DNA of 64,000 nt from NCBI GenBank assembly GCA_037576195.1, contig CM075101.1:14570001-14634000 (forward strand). Direction: 5' to 3'. Under the pieces are notes generated by a model, which searched no databases, was not told the origin of the DNA, and saw nothing but the letters and a program-made list of their open reading frames with translations. Shown in pieces: positions 57,029 through 64,000 of the stretch. A program made the translations under genes and the position numbers. The stretch comes from Phytoseiulus persimilis. Taxonomy: Eukaryota > Arthropoda > Arachnida > Mesostigmata > Phytoseiidae. Positions within the stretch are counted from its first letter, which is position 1, and each line of letters begins with the position of its first letter.

Positions 57029-60000
57029 GCACTGTGAGCGTGAGCAGCCGATCCGACTCCGGCTCCGACCAGCGTTGTGAGCTGCTTATTAAAAGTTGTC
57101 GGCGACATCTCCACGTCGGCGGCGACTGAGACATCTGCTCCACTTTTTTAGATAAATAATTGAGCTGTTCCATGATGTGATACTAGGTTGCTTACATTCT
57201 GGGCTGGCTCGCCTCGTTGTTTCTGCGCTCGCTCATCCACCTCAAAGTGCATCGGATCACCGAAGCCTTTTTTCCTCAGATAGACCCGCTCCGAAGCCCC
57301 TGGAATTGCAGTTAAGGATACTTCGAGAATCTCAACGTTGAAGGGTTTCAGGCTGAGGTGACTCTTCTCCGGCTGCGCCGACGAGCTACACGGGGGAAAT
57401 CCGACCTACTTGAGCAGAAACCAAATGGACGACACCGTTTGGTTTCATCCGGCTCGAGATACTCGAGAAGCGACTCCTCGGAGCTGCGACGCGGAGGAAT
57501 GAGGCCTGCTCGACCAGAGGTTGAACCGTAGCCTGGATGCAGGAATGCGGCTGGGAACCGGGGAACGGCGTGACGAACGTTACAGGTCAGAGAACGAAGC
57601 GCTTATGAAATGCATTATGTGAAAATGAAGCGCGTGGGAAGTCTCACGTAGAAAACGTGACGGGTCGAAGGTCTGACACGTGCGAGAACATCCGTTTAAT
57701 TTTCACGTCACGCGAAACTGGTTCACATGCGATTTCTCCGTCACCTTTTCTTGCGATTTTTTCCTGGTCACCGTTTCTCCGTGCCCGTTTTCCTTAGACA
57801 CACCCAAGAGCGGTCGGTAAGCCGCATTCCTGCGGGAAAAGATGTCGGGAAGGAATGTATGCTTCTTCCTCCTGCAGATCCTTCACCTTCCCCGTCGGGC
57901 TGGTTTCCCGGATTCGAGAGAGGAATGTTTAAGGCCGGGAAAGGTTCGGAATTGGAACAGAGCTCTTGAGGATCGGATTGAGCGAGGAAATATAGAGATT
58001 CGCTGTATCCGACCGAGCCGAAGTCTCTCAAGATTCTCTCCGAGGACGATTTATTCGTAGACCCTTCTTCTTGTGCTCGTTTGCTGCGCAGTCCAATATG
58101 CTCGACAGTTTATGGCTCGCTGGTCGAGGCCTTACTATGCCTACCGGCCACCATGGGACGTCGTCATGAAACGCAGTGGTGCCGTTTCTCTCTTTCTCGC
58201 TTCCTCCTTGGTGCCTGCGCACCACTGAGCAGCCTATCATCCAAGCCTGTCTGACCGCCCGTCCTTCTACTGGCAGCGAGGTGCTCCCTCGAGAACATTT
58301 CCTTTGTGTTCGTTTTCAAATGGCAGACCACTTGCCTCTTTGCGGTCAGTCAGCAACGAGAAAAATAGATGACGGAGGAGTCGAGAGGGAGGAAAGTAAG
58401 AAAAGAGTGATGCTGCCCTTGGACGATGTCGTTCTGCAGGGCGTCATATCCCGGGTTCGACCGAAATTTATCTACAGCAATGAATCACGAGCTCCCGAAT
58501 GTCGTCTCGACGCGGGAACAAGCAACTCTCGGACCGTGTTCAGGGGATGAACTGAGTTCCTGGCTGGTCATGTTGAGGAAGGAGGTAACCGCTAAGGCTC
58601 CGAGGGAGGGAGCGGATCGGCATGACCCGGAGTTCCGAAACTGAGAACCGCCGAGTCAATGGTGACTAGCTGATGTTTGAAAGGTCTGTACAGTATTGCT
58701 GCCGTCGAAATTGTTGTCGTCGTCGTCTTCGATGCTGGCAAATGAAGTCCTCGAGCGTTTTGGCGCGCTTCCCAAACTTGCCACATGGCCTGCATGGCGA
58801 CGAGGAGCGAGTAAGAAAAACGGGACAAACGAGCGGAAACAGTGATATTATAGGCGGAGGCGGGATAAATCGTGGAAGAGGGGAAACATATTCTTTTCTG
58901 GCTTCTTGCCTTCCATGCTCTACCCGACTCGACCGAGCGTCCGTCTTTCTGTTGATCCGTTGGCGAATGCTTTGTCCTTTCGTTCGTCCAGGCGTCTATC
59001 GGTCAAAGAGCGTTTGGGTCTTGGTCGTGCGGACCCGTTTGTCCATTGCTCGGATGGTGGGCCTCATCCACTTCGTGTCTTAGCTCGTATCCACTATTGT
59101 TTCCTTGGTTTATGGTATTGCCACTGCCGGCGTCGGCCGCTGTTATCTCGATCTCCTCGCTCGACCCGCTCCCTCGGCCAGTCTGACTGACTGCTTGGCG
59201 TGGTTACTGGCGGAATGACGACCGCTGCTTACATTGCACAGAGTAAGCCGGAGGCATTTCTATATGTGTCCGTCGGGCCTCGTCTAGCTCCTCGTTTGGT
59301 CCCCCGCACTCCTCTGCTCACTTATAGTAAGCGCAGAGCCTCTTCTTTTTATTCGTTTTCCTCTCGGTGTTCTCTGCTTCGTTATCCCGCTAGCCTCGTT
59401 TTGCTCTCCCAACTTTATGTCTTCTTCGTATCTGATTGTTCCTGATCCGGCAATTTGTCAAACCAACTAGAACCAACTAGTTAATCAGGAGCCTCAGTCG
59501 CTATTCTGAGCAAGATGTTCCATTGTTGGGGATCACGCATTCACGTCTCAACGGAACGATTCCCCTCTTAAATTGTCCCTCTGAGACGTCGGGCCGAAAG
59601 AGAGTAAGAGACCTACAAGCTTCCTTCGGCAGCATAGCGCGATCACTTGCCTGTGACTCGGACGAATTAGGACGACGTTCTCTGAGTGTCGTGCTCCCCA
59701 CCAAAGAAGGCTTCTGGAGGCCACTGTTAACCACGAAGTTCTTCCTCTTTCGGCAGCTTCTTCCGCATGGTACGAGAGCGGCCGGGAACAGTGTTCGAAC
59801 GGTTAGCTGTCGGCGGAACAGAAGAGAACGAGGACAAGTATCTATTTTCCTTCCATTGAATAACTTCATCAATCTCAGAGCGTACAAGAAATCCAGAGAA
59901 TAAATTGTGGGAACACCGACACGATTGTGTGAGGGCCGAACTAGATTATACTAGTTTCAAGTCGGCGGAAGCTCGTGTCGGCTGCACAACATAAAAAAGC

Positions 60001-61001
60001 CAAGGGTTCTCAACGAAAGACTTGCTCGGTTCCTTTGCACGGCAAAAATTGCTCGTTCCGATTTTTATATTTTCTCCCTTCTCCCAGAGGCAATCGACTG
60101 AGAAGATGGAATAATTGAAAATGTCCACTGATGGGCTCTTCGGAGTGAAGACCGCTAGCCGATGATACGGCGTCGTACAAAGCTACGCTCATGTAGGATA
60201 CGAGTTAGCGTACGCTCAGAGAGCGTGTCTCTTCGCGCGCCCACTCTTACGTCAATCAGCTGATAGACGCGCTTCTCCCTCTCCTGTTTTGGTTCCTTTG
60301 AAATCCCCGTGGAAGGAGTTCGCCTCGCCTTACAGCTCCTTATCCGAATATCCAGTAATTATGGGAAGGTCGCGCAATACGAGAGCGAGTTTGATAGATC
60401 ATTCAAAGTTCTTTGGAAGTTTGCGTACAGAAGAAAGAAGGAAATGAGAGAACTTACAGTGTTCATATTGTTGAAGGAATGAAAAAAACTGCGTATTAGG
60501 AGGAACTTGACTGAAGGACGTTTTCATAAGTTTGGGAATCGCAGGAAAAAGAAATACGAGGTCGTAGGAGCAGAGCATTCATAACCGGCCGCACCAACAG
60601 CGAGTTTCCAATTTTGAAACGGGACGACCGCTTCGAACGAGAGCAAGAAAAAGGAGAGACGGAGGAATACGACGACTCAGACCGCTGATACAAACTCCAC
60701 GCGAACAAGAAAGCAAGAAGCATTCGAACGGCAACCCCCCCCCCCCCCCCCCCACGAGAGCCGGAGCTGCTATTGGAAATGAGGTCCGGAGTTTTGAGTC
60801 AGCGCTCGGTGGTTCAAGACCCAACCGCGACCCTTTGTCGGAGGTCTTAGGGCCGAAGAGAGCTTCCGAGCCGTATGAATGGATGAGTGAGCGAATGAGA
60901 ACAATTCCGAGGTGGCTTCCCCACGGAGCGCGCAGTCAAGCCGCGGTTTGACTCGCGTGGCACAAGTTCCGCGCCCCTATCTGACGGCGGGACGCCGCCT
61001 A
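57029..61001. other. No recognisable gene; poly-C run near 60.7 kb
   Basis: Many short frames lie on both strands, none with a family signature. The Ser- and Arg-rich frames at 58.1-59.4 kb are pyrimidine-tract translations. The last 300 bases before 61002 are the likely promoter and 5' untranslated region of the secreted-protein exon there. Confidence 0.45.
60735..60753. repeat. Poly-C run, 19 bases
   Basis: Nineteen consecutive C on the plus strand (nineteen G on the minus strand). It is the longest single-base run noticed in the window. It can form G-quadruplex or i-motif structures and is likely to vary in length. It lies about 250 bases before the ATG of the candidate exon at 61002. Confidence 0.9.
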
Positions 61002-61246
61002 ATGATGATTTATGTTGTCTTGCTAATCATTCTCGACACACTGCAGCTTGTTTTGAGCAAAGCCCATTTTCTGCTCGGTGACCAAAAGTCACCGAGCTCT
61101 GACGACTTTGTTCCGACTAGTTCCCAGGGCGCAATTTCCACCGAGACGCCTGCTCCGCTTGAACTCCTTCTCGATCATTGCAAAATACCGGGAGCGAACC
61201 CGCGTATCCCACTGCGTGAAGGAGAAACGTCCCATCTGGATGCAAA
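61002..61246 (+). CDS. Probable first exon of a secreted or membrane protein
   Basis: The tandem ATG at 61002/61005 opens a clear signal peptide (MMIYVVLLIILDTLQLVLSK), followed by polar, Ser/Thr/Pro-rich sequence (SSDDFVPTSSQGAISTETPA) and HCKIPGANPRIPLREGETSH before a donor at 61247 (GCAAA|GTACGT). The exon ends after 81 codons and two bases. The Cys-x-x-Pro-Gly pattern near the end recalls the opening of a sushi or other extracellular module, but too little is present to say. The frame happens to stay open for another 240 codons, but that part is Arg-rich and unlike protein, so I end the exon at the donor. I found no second exon in the remaining 2.7 kb; the gene probably has a long first intron and continues beyond the window. 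Confidence 0.5.
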
Positions 61247-64000
61247 GTACGTGTCCTACACAGCCGTGCCGGGAGGTCATTCGAGGCGCCGAGCCAGAGT
61301 TCTTTTTTGGCTGTTCTCTCCTCGTAGGACGACCCGGCGGTGTCGGGTCTTTGTTAGAATTTCTCAAGTGTCCTTCCGGAGAAATTTCTATGATGACTAT
61401 TCAGAACGTGTCCGGACGAATCGAGGGCAGATGGAGGCGGATGAAATGGCAGAGTTCCGCTGTGGAGGCTTGTTGCTTCATTTGTCCTTTGGATTCCTTC
61501 TTTTTCTGCTCCGTCAGCGAGCAAGCAAGCGAACAAGCACTGACGCCAAAGTCATCCGTGCGAGCCATTTCCTGTTGAACGCCAGGAGGGGGCGCCAGCC
61601 ATCATTCGAATTCCCGTTTGCGCCATTGTTGCCAACGATCTCGCTCCTTTGTTGTTGGATTTGTTGCACACTGCGGCCGAACCGCACGACTCGTGGCATC
61701 GTTGCGGATCTCTCTCACAGACTCAGACTGGTCGGAGACCTGGTCCCGACTAGTGTTCCTCTACGGAGCAGTCACTCAGTGGATCCGCACACCGGCTCCA
61801 GCCTAGGCCGATTTTCGAGAATTGATTCGCTTCTCGTTCCGACAGGGTTGGATTCCTCAGCCGTCAGGGAGAAAAAAACCCGACTTCTTGGAGCTGACGA
61901 CCATTCATGGGGCTCAGGAGAGGCAGAGAGTGACAAGGGAGGGGAAGAGGCGCGACGTTGATCCTGCAAGATCACGAGGTCGAAGAGGAATCGTCATCAC
62001 AGGAGAAACTCCCACGCGTTGCCGCACACCGATTTGGGTACGTTGCGAAGAGCCACTGGATTCATCGGTAAGGCTCTCGTGTCGACGCCAGTCTAATTGG
62101 TTGCCAGACACGGAGTGCAGAAACTTGTTTCACGCGAAAAGCAATAGTTGCGGGCGAATTTTCTCCCCATGGGACTCGTCGGTCACCGGCTCGAGTTAAG
62201 GTTCGCATATCTCGGAGCAGAGCGCGGCGGTGGAAGAGTTTGGGCGTGTAGTGGATTCGGGAGCGTTGGCATTGACGGCTTTTGTCCAAGTACAAAAGCT
62301 CTCCGACGGCGACGAGTAGGCTTCCCTCGACCACGAGTCTGGATTCAGGAGCGGTGACGACGATAGAGGGGAGGAGGTCGGAAACGCTGCCGCCGTGGGA
62401 GTCACTGATGAGGAGAAAGTCTGGAAGGTGGAGAAGAGCCCGGATCCCCGTCGAACCAGGACACCTGGCCTTGATTGCGCTCGCAGTCCCCCACCTTGCC
62501 GGCTATTCATCCTCAACGGCACATTGTTCCGCAGAATCATTGTCGGACAGGAGGACAGGCAGCTTCGGCCGCCGGACGGACCCGGGGAGGAACAAACCTG
62601 AAGATAGATCACGTTGAGGAATCCAATGGGCACGATATTAGCTCCAGGACTCGAGGCAGGTGATTCGGGAATCGCCGCCGATAGCATCCTCGAAAGCTCT
62701 CCGGAGTGGCCGTTTGTGTTTGGCTCGAATCCGCGAATTCTCGCTGCTACGATGACCGGAATTCACAAAAGAAGATCAGCCGTCGAGATGGGATTCGGAA
62801 GGATCACTGTCAAAGGTCATGATAGTGATGATGACCCCCGGAGCGGAAAAATCGGAGAGAGAAACAGGAAGAGGGGGACGGAGGTTACCAACGAGGGAAT
62901 CATTTTGAAAAATGCCGAACCGAAGCCCGGGATAGATGAACGAGAAAATGTGACCAAGAGACTATGAGAGGTCGTAGAGAGAGAGACGTAGGAAAGTCAA
63001 CGGAGACCCTTAAAGGGAATTGGGGACGCCGAAGATGCACCCACTGAGGATCAAAGCGGTCATGCGGCAAATCCTCCTCCCCGTTTTTTTATTTCGCTTC
63101 CATCCTTTTACTCGCGGTTCCCCTTCAGCTGCTCTTCTGCTTTTCCGCCTCCTTCGACTTCGTATCATCTCTCTACTTGGAGCCCCGATGAGGCGAATCC
63201 TCGTCTCGACAGTAAAACCGCCTTTTAGCCCAGAACGGGACCCGGAATCCACTACACATACGAAAATGTCGTCAAACTTGACGCGGACGGCCACCAATCT
63301 GCCCCTGTCCCGATCATTTCATAAATTCCTGAACTCCAGCGATTCGTTTGAGCAGTTTCGGCGAAGGGATATTCCCGAAGCTCTTTCAGCTTCGATTGGC
63401 TCTGGGGGACGGAGACAGGGAGTCTGATCAATCTGGAGGGATCGCTCCTGTTCCAGATCCCTAAATCCTCATTCTCCCGCATGCTCCTCTCGGTTAATTT
63501 CGAAACCATGTGGGATCAGCTTCGGCGAGGATGGATTCCGGCATGAGATGTGTAGCGCTGCTCAACGTGAACTGAACGCCGTGACGCAGCCATCAAACCG
63601 TTCTCAAGCTGCTCTTGAAGTTCCACATTACGAGCTCCCCGTCCTAACGGAAAATATCTTCGCCCGCCAAACCGCCAGCGTGCTAGCTAGCCAGTCAGGC
63701 AAGCCCTCTGGGAAAATCTCCGGCAAGGCCATGAATAGCAAATCGTCTTGGAGAAAAATCTCGAATGAGGAAAATGAATGCAGGCTTCAGGGGCCGCCGT
63801 CTTCCTCTCGGTTTCCTCATCCTTCCCTCAGTCTCTTCTTCCGCTTTTTCCGTCCGCAGACGGATATAACAGACGGGACCAAATCAGCCCTTTGTTCTCC
63901 TTCTCCTAACAGTCATTATGAGGGAATGACCGTTTCGCCGTAGTGGGTACCAGCGTGGCGAATCCGACGCGTGGTGAGCTCCATGATCGCGCCGGTCATT
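61247..64000. other. No confirmed gene; possibly intron of the preceding exon
   Basis: If 61002-61246 is a first exon, this may be its first intron. On the minus strand, 62062-62450 holds a long open stretch with protein-like composition (DFLLISDSHGGSVSDLLPSI, LVVEGSLLVAVGELLYLDKS, IHYTPKLFHRRALLRDMRT), and a nearby frame reads VPIGFLNVIYLQ up to a GTTTGT donor near 62600. These could be exons of a minus-strand gene of unknown family. The rest shows nothing that I can support. Confidence 0.35.

Noticed and set aside
61247-61961. Continuation of the 349-codon frame beyond the signal-peptide exon
   Set aside because: The sequence after 61246 turns Arg/Ser-rich and unlike protein, and a good donor lies exactly at the change; the frame's first codons before 61002 also lack an ATG.
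1-64000. CRISPR arrays, rRNA, bacterial operons, retrovirus-like elements
   Set aside because: No regularly spaced repeats, no rRNA-like sequence, spliced eukaryotic genes throughout, and no capsid, integrase or long-terminal-repeat signatures noticed.

Overview
The window is nuclear DNA from a eukaryote with short introns (mostly 80-550 bases) and G+C close to one half by eye. The genes that can be read are animal genes: a PICK1 orthologue, an SLC22 transporter, a Maf-domain protein of the animal ASMTL type and a papain-family protease. Everything seen fits a compact arthropod genome, most plausibly a mite (a mesostigmatan such as a phytoseiid). That organism call is inference; no marker in the window proves it.

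Layout. 1-20.1 kb: no gene with a recognisable family; some isolated exon-like stretches (a membrane-helix exon at 7.8 kb, hydrophobic stretches at 9.0-9.4 kb, a cysteine-containing two-exon candidate at 13.3-13.9 kb, a hydrophobic minus-strand frame at 18.6-19.0 kb) and a pair of inverted 75-base repeats at 15.15 and 16.1 kb. 20.2-22.0 kb (+): five-exon secreted C1A cysteine protease. 27.7-29.1 kb (+): four-exon Maf nucleotide pyrophosphatase. 30.0-30.7 kb: candidate non-autonomous DNA transposon. 31.3-33.9 kb (-): eight-exon SLC22 transporter. 36.7-39.2 kb (+): six-exon PICK1 (PDZ plus BAR). 41.7-42.7 kb: unidentified coding-like stretches, one strikingly cysteine-rich. 44.1-44.4 kb (-): single-exon small secreted protein, possibly cystatin-like. 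45.4-51 kb: unidentified frames with polyadenylation hexamers and a large imperfect palindrome at 48.0-48.9 kb. 53.3 kb: possible secreted-peptide exon. 55.7-57.0 kb (-): degenerate LINE. 61.0 kb (+): probable first exon of a secreted or membrane protein whose remaining exons were not found.

For the four multi-exon genes, exon borders were worked out by hand from splice dinucleotides, reading phase and family alignment from memory; each model stays in frame from ATG to stop. The genes do not form a functional cluster: synaptic/trafficking scaffold, organic-ion transport, nucleotide clean-up and extracellular proteolysis are unrelated jobs. The only possible link is the secreted protease (20.2 kb) and the cystatin-like secreted protein (44.1 kb), and that is speculative. 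No rRNA, tRNA, CRISPR array or retrovirus-like element was recognised.
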